DNA of 46,444 bases from JBMFLE01 sp049971355 (GTDB lineage Bacteria; Patescibacteriota; Patescibacteriia; UBA2591; UBA4787), in the NCBI GenBank assembly GCA_049971355.1, contig JBMFLE010000001.1, forward strand, positions 1 to 46,444, given 5' to 3'. Numbering within the stretch: position 1 is the stretch's first letter; each line of letters opens with the position of its first letter. Below, in pieces: positions 25,050 through 34,208 of the stretch. The position numbers and the translations under genes were made by a program. The notes below the pieces were generated by a model that had not been told where the DNA came from, searched no databases, and saw only the letters and a program-made list of their open reading frames with translations.

Positions 25050-26489
25050 TTATTTTGTTCCTAAGATAATTAGAAAATCAGTTTCTGGAGTAATTAGATA
25101 TTTTAAATTTTCTGGTAAGGTGACTATTTCTGTCTTCAGTTCTTTTTTTAAAGATTCGGCGGCTTTGGGATCAATTTCTTTAACTGAATAAATAATGGTT
25201 TTTTGATAATTGCGAGTTGGGGCATTACCGATTTTTGAAACTTGATAGCCAAGAGATTCGAGTTTATTTTTTGTTTTTTGGGCCAAACCAGTAATAAGGG
25301 TTCCGTTAAGAATAATTAATTTTGGTTTAACCTCTGATTGAATGGCTGGCGAATGATTGGCAATTTGTTTTTGACCAAAAATAGAATTTTTTGCAGAAAA
25401 AGCGTTTTTGATAATTTCAGCCATTTCTTTAAAATTTCCCGATTTTGGTTTGAGAATATAAGCGCCATTAAGAGCGGTCTCCGAATAAAGTAATCCTTCA
25501 GGACCGGCTTCAAAAGTATAAGTTTTAACTTGCTTTAAATTAAGATTGGCAAAGATTTTGGCCAAACGGACTGTTTCGCTAAAATCCAAATTTGTTGAAA
25601 TCTTATCGTGAAAAATATTATAAATTTCCCAAATTTTTAATGGTGGAGTGATTAGATTTTCTTTTTTCATTTTTTCTGCCACGGCTAAAATAAGCTTTTG
25701 TTGCCTTTTCGTTCTAGCAAAGTCAGTGCTTTCATTGTTGGTCCCGTGTCGGGAGCGAACAAATTGTAAAGCCCGTTCGCCATCCATTATTTGTCGACCG
25801 GCCTTAAAACTGATGGTTTGAAAACGAAAATTGGGGGCTGGGTATTGATAGTCAACAAAACTCCGTTCAACATCAATTTCTACTCCGCCCAACCAATCAA
25901 TAAATTTTTTAAAAGCGGAAAAATCAACTCTTAGCCAGTAATGAACTGGCAGTTCAAAAATTTCGCTAATTGTTTGGCTGGTTAAAGCACCACCATCATT
26001 CATTCTGACCGTTCCCAGAGAATTGATATTATTAATTTTTTGCCAGCCAAAATCCGCGGTTGGCACATATAAGTCGCGAGGAATAGAAAAAAGAGCTAAC
26101 TCTTTCGTTGATGGTTTTAGGCTGGCCAAAATAATTGTATCAGTTAAATAGGGGCCCTCGTGTTCAGCTCCACCTATTCCTAAAATTAAAATATTAGTTC
26201 GGTCAGTTAATTCTCCTTTTAAAATTTTGTCTTTACCCGAAGCCAAATGGACTAAACTCTGCCAAAACGAGAGTCTGCCTAAATTAGAGATAATTCCTTG
26301 AGAAGGGATAATAGTATTAACTGAGAAAAAAACAACAATTACTAAAACTACAATAACCAGACGGAAAAAAAGACGACCTAAACTGATTTTAGGTTTTTGA
26401 TACTCAATTCTTGAAACTTGAGTTTCAGTTTCGGGTTTAGTTTCAATAGGTTTGATGCCGTCAATTAAATTAATTCGGTATTCTGCCAT
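25050..26489 (-). CDS. LytR-CpsA-Psr (LCP) family cell-wall ligase
   Basis: A membrane-anchored enzyme of about 479 residues. A short cytoplasmic start (MAEYRINLIDGIK) and one transmembrane helix (about residues 43-60) precede an external LCP domain with NILILGIGG, YLTDTIILASL, FSIPRDLYVP and RSRHGTNNESTDFARTKRQQ. A C-terminal LytR_C domain (about 385-479) begins KPKLIILNGT. LCP proteins attach glycopolymers to peptidoglycan from polyprenyl-pyrophosphate carriers; the product of the rml genes could be such a polymer. I choose ATG 26489; a frame extending to a TTG at 26534 enters repeated DNA. A 20-base sequence around the start is duplicated about 173 bases upstream. Confidence 0.9.
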   Translation of the reverse strand: MAEYRINLIDGIKPIETKPETETQVSRIEYQKPKISLGRLFFRLVIVVLVIVVFFSVNTIIPSQGIISNLGRLSFWQSLVHLASGKDKILKGELTDRTNILILGIGGAEHEGPYLTDTIILASLKPSTKELALFSIPRDLYVPTADFGWQKINNINSLGTVRMNDGGALTSQTISEIFELPVHYWLRVDFSAFKKFIDWLGGVEIDVERSFVDYQYPAPNFRFQTISFKAGRQIMDGERALQFVRSRHGTNNESTDFARTKRQQKLILAVAEKMKKENLITPPLKIWEIYNIFHDKISTNLDFSETVRLAKIFANLNLKQVKTYTFEAGPEGLLYSETALNGAYILKPKSGNFKEMAEIIKNAFSAKNSIFGQKQIANHSPAIQSEVKPKLIILNGTLITGLAQKTKNKLESLGYQVSKIGNAPTRNYQKTIIYSVKEIDPKAAESLKKELKTEIVTLPENLKYLITPETDFLIILGTK

Positions 26490-27222
26490 AATTGTTAAAA
26501 ATTTACGAGCAAAGCGAAGAAAATTTTTGTACAATTATGAGCACCCCGCACCAATCCGACTCTCTAAAAATGTAATCCAACTAACAAAGCCGAAGGCGAT
26601 TTAACAGCCAGGAACTCACTCTAATCTAGAAACTTGGTTGGGATTTGGTGCGTGGGTCGCCATAATTGTTAAAAATTTATGGGTTTGTAACAAGAGAAAT
26701 TTTTGGGCAAAGAATATTATAACAACATAAAAAAAATAGACAAGATTGCGCGTGGCCCAATAGTTCAATTTTCCATTACTAATTTCCAATGTCTAATGAA
26801 ATGTCAAGGTTCCAATGTTAAATGTCTAATAATTCCTTTTTGACATTTTGACATTTGATATGGACATAAACCCCGAAAAATGGGACTAAGGATAAGTTTG
26901 ATTTTGGGGCCAGGAAAGTTAATTTGACAAACTAACACCATCCAAACAATCCGAACATATCCGAACACCCCGAATACAGCATCCAAATAGCGCATCACGA
27001 AGACATTCATTCAAATGTTCGTGGCGTTCGGATATGTTCGTTGGTTAGGATGATTTTAATTAGCTCTGGCTCAGTGGTATAAACTCATTAAAAAGCGAGA
27101 AAGTGTTCCACAAAAGCGGCTTACTTCAGATTTTTTAGATTTTTATTAGAAATTAGAAATTTGGAATTAGATATTTTTGAATGTCCCGCCACAAGGGGGC
27201 TCACTTCAATTTTTTTGGTTTT
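26490..27222. repeat. Repeat-filled spacer
   Basis: It holds a 173-base duplication-like segment flanked by two copies of CATAATTGTTAAAAATTTA (near 26488 and 26661), with an imperfect hairpin pair GCACCAAATCC/GGATTGGTGC. It also holds copy 1 of the element with conserved inverted ends (26861-27212), whose middle has long complementary arms around AACATATCCGAAC and GTTCGGATATGTT. There is no credible gene. Confidence 0.65.
26861..27212 (+). mobile_element. MITE-like intergenic element, copy 1
   Basis: Left end TGGACATAAACCCCGAAAAA and right end GTCCCGCCACAAGGGGGCTC are imperfect reverse complements of each other. The same ends occur at 37899-38126 and, inverted, at 39835-40134. A second right-end-like sequence lies inside at 27107-27132. 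No ORF. Confidence 0.5.
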
Positions 27223-27687
27223 ATGATAAATTTAAAGAGATATTATAATTCTATTGTTGAAAGAATACGTTTTTTACCTTTTGCTAAAGATCACCCCTGG
27301 ATTCGGCAGTTCTTTAAATTTTCTGTTGTTGGCGGTACTTGCATGATTCTTGATTTTTTAATTTATATTTTTTTAACCAGATTATTTTCTTTTTGGCAAA
27401 ATCATTTAGCTTGGGCTAATTTTTTATCTATCTGTTTATCTGCTACAGTTAATTTTGTTTGGAATAAAAAGTGGACCTTTAGAGACAAAGATCAAAAAAT
27501 TTTCTGGCAATATATTAAATTTTGGGTTGTTGTTATTGGTGGCCTTATTTTATATCAATTGATTTTTATTTTTTCAGTTCAAAATTTAAAACTTTATGAT
27601 TTGTTAAGTAAAGCAATTGCCGCAATTATTGTTTGGATATTACGATTTATTTTTAATAAATTCTGGACATTCCGAGCCCCATATTAA
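27223..27687 (+). CDS. GtrA-like membrane protein
   Basis: A 154-residue protein with four transmembrane helices (about 28-50, 60-80, 95-120 and 125-145). Family sequence is visible: FFKFSVVGGTCMILDFLIY, FLSICLSATVNFVWNKKWTF and the closing RFIFNKFWTF. GtrA proteins help flip or modify undecaprenyl-linked sugars. An upstream ATG at 27181 lies within a repeat end, so I take ATG 27223 (MINLKRYYN). It is the first gene of the rhamnose cluster and ends 36 bases before rmlC. Confidence 0.88.
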   Translation: MINLKRYYNSIVERIRFLPFAKDHPWIRQFFKFSVVGGTCMILDFLIYIFLTRLFSFWQNHLAWANFLSICLSATVNFVWNKKWTFRDKDQKIFWQYIKFWVVVIGGLILYQLIFIFSVQNLKLYDLLSKAIAAIIVWILRFIFNKFWTFRAPY

Positions 27688-27722
27688 TCTTTAAAATAAT
27701 TTCGAAGTGAAATAAACCTATT

Positions 27723-28178
27723 ATGATTAAAGATGTTCAACTTAAACAATTAAATTTAAATTTTGATGATCGCGGATTTTTAGTGGAGGTCTTAAAAAAA
27801 ACAGATCCAATTTTTAAAGAGATTAAACAGACAACTTATACTGAAACGTATCCGGGAGTAATCAAAGCTTTTCATTGGCATAAAAGACAATGGGATTTTT
27901 GGTTTATTATTAAAGGTATGGCCCAGGTAGTTCTTTATGATTTAAGAGAAGATTCGCCCACTAAAGGTGAGACAAATGTCTTTTATTTAGGAGAAAAAAA
28001 TTTAGCTGTTTTAGCCATTCCTCCAGGCGTGGCACACGGCTATCGAGTTTTAGGTAATCAGCCAATCGGCTTGCTTTATCAGACCACCGAAATTTATAAT
28101 CCAGAGAATCCCGATGAAGGAAGAATTTCTTTTGATGATAAAAAAATAGGATTTGATTGGACGACCAGACCCCGCTAA
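27723..28178 (+). CDS. rmlC: dTDP-4-dehydrorhamnose 3,5-epimerase-like protein
   Basis: A 151-residue cupin that epimerises dTDP-4-keto-6-deoxyglucose at C3 and C5. It has RGFLVEVLKKTD, PGVIKAFHWHKRQWDFWFI (catalytic-type His) and IPPGVAHGYRVLG. The end YNPENPDEGRISFDDKKIGFDW matches the family's closing region. It is about 30 residues shorter than classic RmlC, so a related sugar epimerase is possible, but the position next to rmlD, rmlB and rmlA supports this role. Confidence 0.88.
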   Translation: MIKDVQLKQLNLNFDDRGFLVEVLKKTDPIFKEIKQTTYTETYPGVIKAFHWHKRQWDFWFIIKGMAQVVLYDLREDSPTKGETNVFYLGEKNLAVLAIPPGVAHGYRVLGNQPIGLLYQTTEIYNPENPDEGRISFDDKKIGFDWTTRPR

Positions 28179-28207
28179 TCGTAGTAGCCATTGGTGATAG
28201 AATTAGT

Positions 28208-29071
28208 ATGATTAGTGATATTAAAATTCTAATTCTTGGTGCTAAAGGAATGCTTGGCCATGATTTAATGGCAGTTTTTGAAGATCATCAGCCAACTGGT
28301 TGGGATATTAATGAAATTGATATTACCAATAAAGACGATGTTTTTAAAAAAATAGGCACTCTGAACCCTGAAATAATTATTAATGCCGCCGCTTATACTG
28401 ATGTAGATGGGGCAGAAAAAAATAAAGAATTGGCCATGAGGGTTAATAGAGAAGCGGTTGGTTATTTAGCCGAGATTTGCGTTCAAAATAATATCATTTT
28501 AGTTCACTACAGCACTGACTATGTTTTTCACGGTAACAAGAAAGAAGGATATAAAGAAGAAGATATTCCGGAAGATCCGGTTAATTTTTACGGCCAATCA
28601 AAACTTCTCGGTGAAAAAGAGATTAAAGATTGTAAATTGAAAATTGAAAATTTTAAGTATTATTTGATTCGCACTGCTTGGCTTTTTGGGCCGAAATCTA
28701 ATCCCCATCAGCATAAAAATTTTGTGGACACAATTTTAAAACTAGCTCAAGAAAGAAAGGAAATTAAAGTAGTGGATGATCAATTCGGTTCGCCAACTTA
28801 TACTTATGATTTGGCCCGAGCAACTAAAGAGTTAATAGAAAAAAACTATCCGTCTGGTATTTATCATTTAACTAATTCAGGAATGACTAATTGGTATCAA
28901 TTTGCTAAAAAAATTGTTAAATTATCAGGCCTTAAAACTAAGATTTTGCCTTGTTCAAGTAAAGAATTTCTGCGACCAGCCAAAAGACCAAAGTATTCTT
29001 TTCTAGTTAATACTAAATTTCCAAAAATGAGATTTTGGCAAGAGGCCTTGAGTGATTATTTAAATCTTTAA
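28208..29071 (+). CDS. rmlD: dTDP-4-dehydrorhamnose reductase
   Basis: A 287-residue NAD(P)H-dependent reductase making dTDP-L-rhamnose, the last step of the pathway. It is a short-chain-dehydrogenase fold: ILGAKGMLGHDL for the cofactor, INAAAYTDVDGAE, the YSTDYVFHG segment, and the catalytic pair in YGQSKLLGE. DQFGSPTYTYDLA is also typical. I start at ATG 28208; an earlier ATG at 28157 overlaps rmlC and adds unlike sequence. It lies 15 bases before rmlB. Confidence 0.93.
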   Translation: MISDIKILILGAKGMLGHDLMAVFEDHQPTGWDINEIDITNKDDVFKKIGTLNPEIIINAAAYTDVDGAEKNKELAMRVNREAVGYLAEICVQNNIILVHYSTDYVFHGNKKEGYKEEDIPEDPVNFYGQSKLLGEKEIKDCKLKIENFKYYLIRTAWLFGPKSNPHQHKNFVDTILKLAQERKEIKVVDDQFGSPTYTYDLARATKELIEKNYPSGIYHLTNSGMTNWYQFAKKIVKLSGLKTKILPCSSKEFLRPAKRPKYSFLVNTKFPKMRFWQEALSDYLNL

Positions 29072-29085
29072 TCTAAACAAATTTT

Positions 29086-30093
29086 ATGAAGTTATTAATT
29101 ACAGGGGGAGCTGGGTTTATCGGCAGTAATTTCATCAGCTATATTTTAAAGAAATATCCAAATGACCGGATTATTAATTTGGATAAGTTGACTTATTGCG
29201 GAAATTTGGGAAATTTAAGAGCTGTTGAAAAAAATCCTTGCTACAAATTTATTAAAGGTGATATCTGTGATAATAAATTAGTTGATAATTTAATTTCTCA
29301 AGAAAGGCCAGATGCAATTATAAATTTTGCTGCCCAAACACATGTCGATCGTTCTATTTTAGATCCTTTTGAGTTTGTCAGAACAAATATTTTAGGAGTT
29401 CATATTCTGTTAGAAGCAGTAAAAAAATACAGAGTTAAAAAATATGTTCAAATAAGTACTGACGAAGTTTATGGTAGTATTACCAGAGGAAAATTTAGAG
29501 AAACAGATAACTTAAATCCTTCTAGCCCATATGCGGCAACCAAAGCAAGTGCTGATTTACTCGCTCTTTCTTATTTTAAAACTTTTAATTTACCGGTTTT
29601 GATCACCCGTTCTTCTAATAATTATGGTCCTTATCAATATCCAGAAAAATTAATACCTTTATTTATTACTAATTTATTGGAGAACAAAAAAGTTCCTCTT
29701 TATGGAACAGGTAGAAATGTGCGTGACTGGCTTTATGTTTTGGACAATTGTTCGGCAATAGATTTGGTTTTGCGTAAAGGAAAAATTGGTGAAATTTATA
29801 ATATTGGCGGTGACCGCGAAAAAGAAAATATTGAAATTGCAAAAGTTATTTTAAAAATATTGGGAAAAACTGAAGAGTGGATTGAATATGTTAAAGATCG
29901 ACCGGCCCATGATTTTCGTTACGCTCTCGATAGCTCAAAAATCAAAAAATTAGGCTGGCGACCAAAATATAAATTTGAAGAGGCAATAGAAAAAACAATT
30001 AAATGGTATAAAGAAAATCAAGATTGGTGGAAAAAGATTAAAAGCGGAGAATATTTGAAATATTATAAAAAGCAGTATTTAAAAAATCTATGA
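29086..30093 (+). CDS. rmlB: dTDP-glucose 4,6-dehydratase
   Basis: A 335-residue NAD+-dependent enzyme and second step of dTDP-L-rhamnose synthesis. It has GGAGFIGSNF at the N-terminus, NFAAQTHVDRSI, the catalytic STDEVYG, YAATKASADLL (Tyr and Lys), and RSSNNYGPYQYPEKLIPLF, all diagnostic of the family. The stop overlaps the start of rmlA by four bases (ATGA). Confidence 0.97.
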   Translation: MKLLITGGAGFIGSNFISYILKKYPNDRIINLDKLTYCGNLGNLRAVEKNPCYKFIKGDICDNKLVDNLISQERPDAIINFAAQTHVDRSILDPFEFVRTNILGVHILLEAVKKYRVKKYVQISTDEVYGSITRGKFRETDNLNPSSPYAATKASADLLALSYFKTFNLPVLITRSSNNYGPYQYPEKLIPLFITNLLENKKVPLYGTGRNVRDWLYVLDNCSAIDLVLRKGKIGEIYNIGGDREKENIEIAKVILKILGKTEEWIEYVKDRPAHDFRYALDSSKIKKLGWRPKYKFEEAIEKTIKWYKENQDWWKKIKSGEYLKYYKKQYLKNL

Positions 30094-30812
30094 AAGGCGT
30101 TATTTTAGCTGGTGGCTTTGGAACTCGATTATTACCCTGCACAAAGGTCACTAATAAACATTGTTTACCAGTCTATAACAAACCAATGATTTACTATCCT
30201 TTAGAAACATTGGTGGGGGCCGGCTTAAAAGAGATTCTAATAGTTACTGGCGGCAATAGTCCTGGTGATTTTCTTAAACTTCTCGGGAATGGCAAGGAAT
30301 TTGGCTTAAAAGAAATTCATTATACTTATCAAGAGGGAGCAGGCGGAATTGCTGAGGCCCTGGGTTTGGCTGAAGATTTTGCCGATAGAGGAAAAGTTGC
30401 CGTTATTCTTGGTGATAATATTTTTGAAGACGATTTTACTCAGTCAGTGCAGGATTTCGAAAGACAAAATTGGGGGGCTAAACTATTTTTGAAAGAAGTG
30501 CCTGACCCTCAACGTTTTGGTGCGGCTGAGATAAAAGACGGAAAGTTAATCAACATCGAAGAAAAACCCAAGAAGCCAAAATCAAAATATGCGGTCACCG
30601 GTTTATATATGTATGATAGCCAAGTTTGGGATGTGATAAAAACATTAAAGCCCTCCCAGAGAGGAGAGCTAGAAATCACTGATGTCAATAATTTTTATAT
30701 TGAGAAAGGGATTGTTACTTATGAGATTTTAAAAGGTTTTTGGTCAGATGCCGGTACATTTGAATCCCTATTAAATGCAGCAAATTTTTTAAGAAGTAAA
30801 AAAATAACTTAA
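30090..30812 (+). CDS. rmlA: Glucose-1-phosphate thymidylyltransferase (short form)
   Basis: A 240-residue nucleotidyltransferase joining dTTP and glucose-1-phosphate, the first step of the pathway. It has LAGGFGTRLLPCTKVTNKH, LPVYNKPMIYYPLETL, VILGDNIFEDDF and GFWSDAGTFESLLNA. It is about 50 residues shorter than RmlA of E. coli and lacks the C-terminal part. Translation is coupled to rmlB. It ends four bases into the stop of the convergent PEGA-protein gene. Confidence 0.93.
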   Translation: MKGVILAGGFGTRLLPCTKVTNKHCLPVYNKPMIYYPLETLVGAGLKEILIVTGGNSPGDFLKLLGNGKEFGLKEIHYTYQEGAGGIAEALGLAEDFADRGKVAVILGDNIFEDDFTQSVQDFERQNWGAKLFLKEVPDPQRFGAAEIKDGKLINIEEKPKKPKSKYAVTGLYMYDSQVWDVIKTLKPSQRGELEITDVNNFYIEKGIVTYEILKGFWSDAGTFESLLNAANFLRSKKIT

Positions 30813-32245
30813 TGAATTTGCGCTTGCCAGATTCCTTCTTGATCGTTAATCTCCCCCCAAATATAAAGATATCGAGGATTTTCTCTGAACCAGATTTTTT
30901 TAATTTTATTACCAGTCAATAATTTATAAATATTTCTTGTCCCGGAACCGTCAATTTCCATAGCCCAAATTTCATCTTTACTGACGAAGATTAAATATGT
31001 ATTATCAGGATGCCAGATGACCTGATTCAAAATTTGACCACTGCGGTTAATTAATTCTTCTATTATTTTTGGTTGACCCTCTGGATTTTGTGTTATGTTA
31101 GCTAAAATTATTTCAAAGTCATTATAGTAAAGCATTTTCTTGTCGCCCGGTTGAGTTAAAATTTCATTAGCTTGATTTTTTAAAATTATTGGATTGTTTT
31201 TTTGATTAAGATCAATAATAAAGAGGTCCTGGGCGGCTTTAAGGATAATTAAATTATTATCAATTGAAAGGGGATAGAATTTAAATTGATAGGCAGGTAA
31301 ATTTAGATAAGTAGATTCTGATTCAAGATTTCCTAAAACTTGATTTAACTTAGTCTTTTTAAGACAAATGCCATTTGGTGTGCTTCCAAGTAAAAACCAA
31401 TTATTTTCTTTGACTAACCAATCTTGGATAATAAAATTTTTGAATTTTAAATTTAGGACCAACTTAATTTGTTTGGTTTTAGGGTTGAAGGAGTAAATAA
31501 TATCAGCAGATTGAACATAAAATAAATTTTCATCATAGACCACTTTATTTGGATTTTTAAAAAAATTGTTAAGATTGATGATTATTTGCGGTGTCGACGA
31601 ATTAATAATAAAAATTTTTGATTTAGAGGTGTAGATTATAAAGTAGGGACCGGCTTCTTCAATTTTTAGAATTCGACCGCTAACTGTCGCCAAATGATCT
31701 TGAAAAATTTCGGTTAAAGATATTAATTTAATTTGGGAATTTTGTGAAGAAGGATCATAGATTGAATAAATTAAATTTTTATCTTTAGTTAGCGGATAAA
31801 TGAAATCAATTTTTTCTTTAATTAATAATTTTAACCCTGGCTGCTTCAGAAAGAGAAAAATTTTGTTAGTTTCAGTGGTTTTTTCGGCCCGAATTTCTAA
31901 TTTTTTCTGCCAAGAATAATAGCCAGGTTTATAAACAGTAATTTGATAATTATCAGGCAGTAAATTGGGGATTACGGTTGGCGTAGTGTCTTGTATCTTT
32001 ATCAACCCTAAAAATTTTTTATAAAATAGTAATTGCCGGTACCATTTAGGAGTTAAAGGTTGGTTATTGATAATAACTCGGGCACCAGGGGGTATGGATT
32101 TAATAAAAAAATTGCCTGTTTTTGTTAAACGGCGATTTCTAAAATCATAACGATATCCCTGACCGTAAAGGATGAGAGCCGGGGTCAGAGTGACAAAAAT
32201 CAGGGTAAAGAATATAATTAAAATGAGACGATAACGAAATGGCAT
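30809..32245 (-). CDS. PEGA-domain protein with beta-propeller-like C-terminus
   Basis: A 478-residue protein with one N-terminal transmembrane helix (about 6-27) and a PEGA domain (about 43-115: IKSIPPGARVIINNQPL, LPDNYQITVYKPGYYSWQKKLEI). The rest is beta-rich and contains repeated blades such as PGDKKMLYYNDFEIILANI and HPDNTYLIFVSKDEIWAMEIDGSG, in the style of a TolB or WD40-like propeller. The bulk is outside the cell. Its role is unknown; PEGA domains are common in surface proteins. It is convergent with rmlA (4-base overlap) and divergent from murA. Confidence 0.75.
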   Translation of the reverse strand: MPFRYRLILIIFFTLIFVTLTPALILYGQGYRYDFRNRRLTKTGNFFIKSIPPGARVIINNQPLTPKWYRQLLFYKKFLGLIKIQDTTPTVIPNLLPDNYQITVYKPGYYSWQKKLEIRAEKTTETNKIFLFLKQPGLKLLIKEKIDFIYPLTKDKNLIYSIYDPSSQNSQIKLISLTEIFQDHLATVSGRILKIEEAGPYFIIYTSKSKIFIINSSTPQIIINLNNFFKNPNKVVYDENLFYVQSADIIYSFNPKTKQIKLVLNLKFKNFIIQDWLVKENNWFLLGSTPNGICLKKTKLNQVLGNLESESTYLNLPAYQFKFYPLSIDNNLIILKAAQDLFIIDLNQKNNPIILKNQANEILTQPGDKKMLYYNDFEIILANITQNPEGQPKIIEELINRSGQILNQVIWHPDNTYLIFVSKDEIWAMEIDGSGTRNIYKLLTGNKIKKIWFRENPRYLYIWGEINDQEGIWQAQIH

Positions 32246-32288
32246 AAACTGCTATAAATATATAAAAATAAAGCGAACAAAGTGAGCT

Positions 32289-33542
32289 ATGAAATTTATA
32301 ATTGAAGGCGGTTACCCTTTAAAGGGTGAAATTGAAGTAATGGGCATGAAGAATGCAGCTACACCGATTTTAGTGGCTACGCTTTTAACATCCGAGCCCT
32401 GCCTGTTGAAAAATGTTCCTAAAATTTCTGATGTTGGGAATATGCTTGAAATTCTAGAAAGTTTAGGCGCAGAAATAAATTATTTAGATGAACATTCAAT
32501 TCAAATTTCCAATCAAAATATTAGTTTGCATCGTTTAGACAAAGATGCGGTCTGCAAAATGCGCTCTTCAATTCTTTTTATGGGGCCGCTTCTCTCTCGT
32601 TTTGGCCAAATTGAATTACCAGAGCCGGGCGGTTGTATTATCGGAAATCGACCGATTGATACCCATCTTTACGCCTTAGAGCAATTAGGGGCAAAGATTG
32701 AAAGGGAAAATGGTTTTTATGGAGTGAAGGCTAATGGTTTAAAGGGCACTGTTATTATTTTACCAGAATTTTCTGTGACGGCAACAGAGAATGCACTAAT
32801 GGCAGCGGTATTGGCCAAAGGGCGAACAATTATTAAACTAGCGGCTGCTGAGCCCCATGTCCAAGATTTATGTAGTTTTCTAAATAAAATGGGAGCGAAA
32901 ATTAGCGGCATTGGAACTCATACTTTAATCATTGACGGAGTTAAAAAATTGAAAGGCGCAGAGCATACAATTATTCCAGACCAAATTGAAATTGGAACTT
33001 TTGCTGTTGCTGCTGCGGTAAGTAGGGGAGAGGTAAAAATAAAAAATATTATCCCCGAGCATTTGGAAATTATTTGTTTAAAATTAAAACAAATTGGCGT
33101 CAAATTTGATTTAGACGAGAATTCTTTGTACATTCATCCGTCGACTAATCTCAGGGCTTTTCGATTACAAACAATGCCTTATCCTGGCTTTCCGACTGAT
33201 TTACAGGCGCCCTTCGGTGTCTTAGCCACTCAATGCCAAGGCACGAGCCTGATTCAGGACCCTCTTTTTGAGGGAAGGATGGGTTATGTTCAAGAATTAA
33301 TAAAAATGGGGGCCAATGCCATTGTCGCCGACCCTCATCGAGTAGTCATTACCGGTCCGACCCCTCTTTATGGTCAAGAAATTAAAAGTTTTGATTTACG
33401 AGCAGGCGCAACCTTAATTATTGCTGGACTGATTGCCCAGGGCCAAACTATTATTAATCAGGCCGAAGTAGTTGACCGAGGTTATGAAAAAATAGAGGAA
33501 AGGTTATCTAAATTAGGAGCAAAAATTAAAAGGGTAGAATAG
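32289..33542 (+). CDS. murA: UDP-N-acetylglucosamine 1-carboxyvinyltransferase
   Basis: A 417-residue enzyme that adds enolpyruvate from PEP to UDP-GlcNAc, the first committed step of peptidoglycan synthesis. The substrate Lys-Asn pair is present (K21, N22), as are GGCIIGNRPIDTHLYALEQLGA with the catalytic Cys (C116, the fosfomycin target), and PGFPTDLQAPF. Length matches the family. It is divergent from the PEGA-protein gene, with 43 bases between the starts. Confidence 0.97.
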   Translation: MKFIIEGGYPLKGEIEVMGMKNAATPILVATLLTSEPCLLKNVPKISDVGNMLEILESLGAEINYLDEHSIQISNQNISLHRLDKDAVCKMRSSILFMGPLLSRFGQIELPEPGGCIIGNRPIDTHLYALEQLGAKIERENGFYGVKANGLKGTVIILPEFSVTATENALMAAVLAKGRTIIKLAAAEPHVQDLCSFLNKMGAKISGIGTHTLIIDGVKKLKGAEHTIIPDQIEIGTFAVAAAVSRGEVKIKNIIPEHLEIICLKLKQIGVKFDLDENSLYIHPSTNLRAFRLQTMPYPGFPTDLQAPFGVLATQCQGTSLIQDPLFEGRMGYVQELIKMGANAIVADPHRVVITGPTPLYGQEIKSFDLRAGATLIIAGLIAQGQTIINQAEVVDRGYEKIEERLSKLGAKIKRVE

Positions 33543-33666
33543 AATATTAATTTTCGGACCAAAATTGACCGATTTTCGAACTCTTGATCTAAAAACTGAA
33601 TAATTTTTTCTCTAAATTTTTGGTATCTATCTCTAATTGTAGTATAACTTAAATTTAGAAAATTTG

Positions 33667-33960
33667 TCAAGCATCCATTTTTAGACAGATTGTCTCTCCG
33701 CATTCTTTAGCCAACCCCCTTTTACTTTTAAAAGGAGCTGTCTGATTAACGGCCATAGCGATGCTTGATTTTTTTCCCAGTCCCTGATCAACAGTCAGCT
33801 GACCCACTATTTTCAAAAGAGCGTCTTTCTCTCTTTTCAGCCCGGACAATTCCAGTAAGGTTCCCGAGTTCTGACCAGAACGGCTTAAATAGCCATGGAT
33901 AATTCTGGGTTGAACTCCGTATTTTTGGGCTAAACCCCCACACCAAGTTTTGGTGTGGGG
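33667..33960 (-). pseudogene. Decayed IS3-type orfA transposase fragment
   Basis: An open frame on the minus strand reads LAQKYGVQPRIIHGYL, then LKREKDALLKIVGQLTVDQG. This is the helix-turn-helix end and leucine-zipper segment of IS3-family OrfA (YGVxxxxIxxW, EKDxLLKxIGQLTVE). The start codon region is missing and the DNA-binding helix is disrupted. After the zipper the sequence departs from the family. No orfB follows. A hairpin of CCCCACACCAA and its complement stands just upstream (33938-33962). Confidence 0.65.
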
Positions 33961-33961
33961 T
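33937..33961. repeat. Hairpin CCCCACACCAA/TTGGTGTGGGG, copy 1
   Basis: Arms of 11-12 bp with a tiny loop. A near-identical hairpin lies at about 46253-46278 (CCCCACATCAA ... TTGGTGTGGGG). Both adjoin decayed mobile-gene fragments. Confidence 0.6.
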
Positions 33962-33971
33962 AAATTTTAGG

Positions 33972-34044
33972 GGTGGCATACGGGATTTGCACCCGTGCTG
34001 AAAGTTCCACAGACTTCCGTGCTAACTACTACACCAATGCCACC
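33972..34044 (-). tRNA. tRNA-His (anticodon GTG) with A18 and G55
   Basis: Acceptor GTGGCAT/ATGCCAC with encoded G-1 (34044) and discriminator C73 (33972), the histidine identity pair. The anticodon loop is CTGTGGA. The T-loop is TGCAAAT (G55 at 33990) and the D-loop AGTAGTTA has A18 (34027). CCA is not encoded. Confidence 0.93.
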
Positions 34045-34208
34045 ACACTCCGCTTCTGCGGAAAATTCTAAATTTTAAATTCGAAATCCGAAATAAATTC
34101 TAATGCCCAAAATTCAAATTCTATTTTTTACCCTCGGCAAATCTGGTTTGCCAAGCCGAAGCTCTCAATGGAGGGCAAAGGCTGGTACCCCCAGGCTGAA
34201 TTGCCCTG

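Noticed and set aside
33482..33703. 73-residue ORF on the minus strand after murA
   Set aside because: It overlaps the murA 3' end and spacer DNA, and has no start signal or motif.
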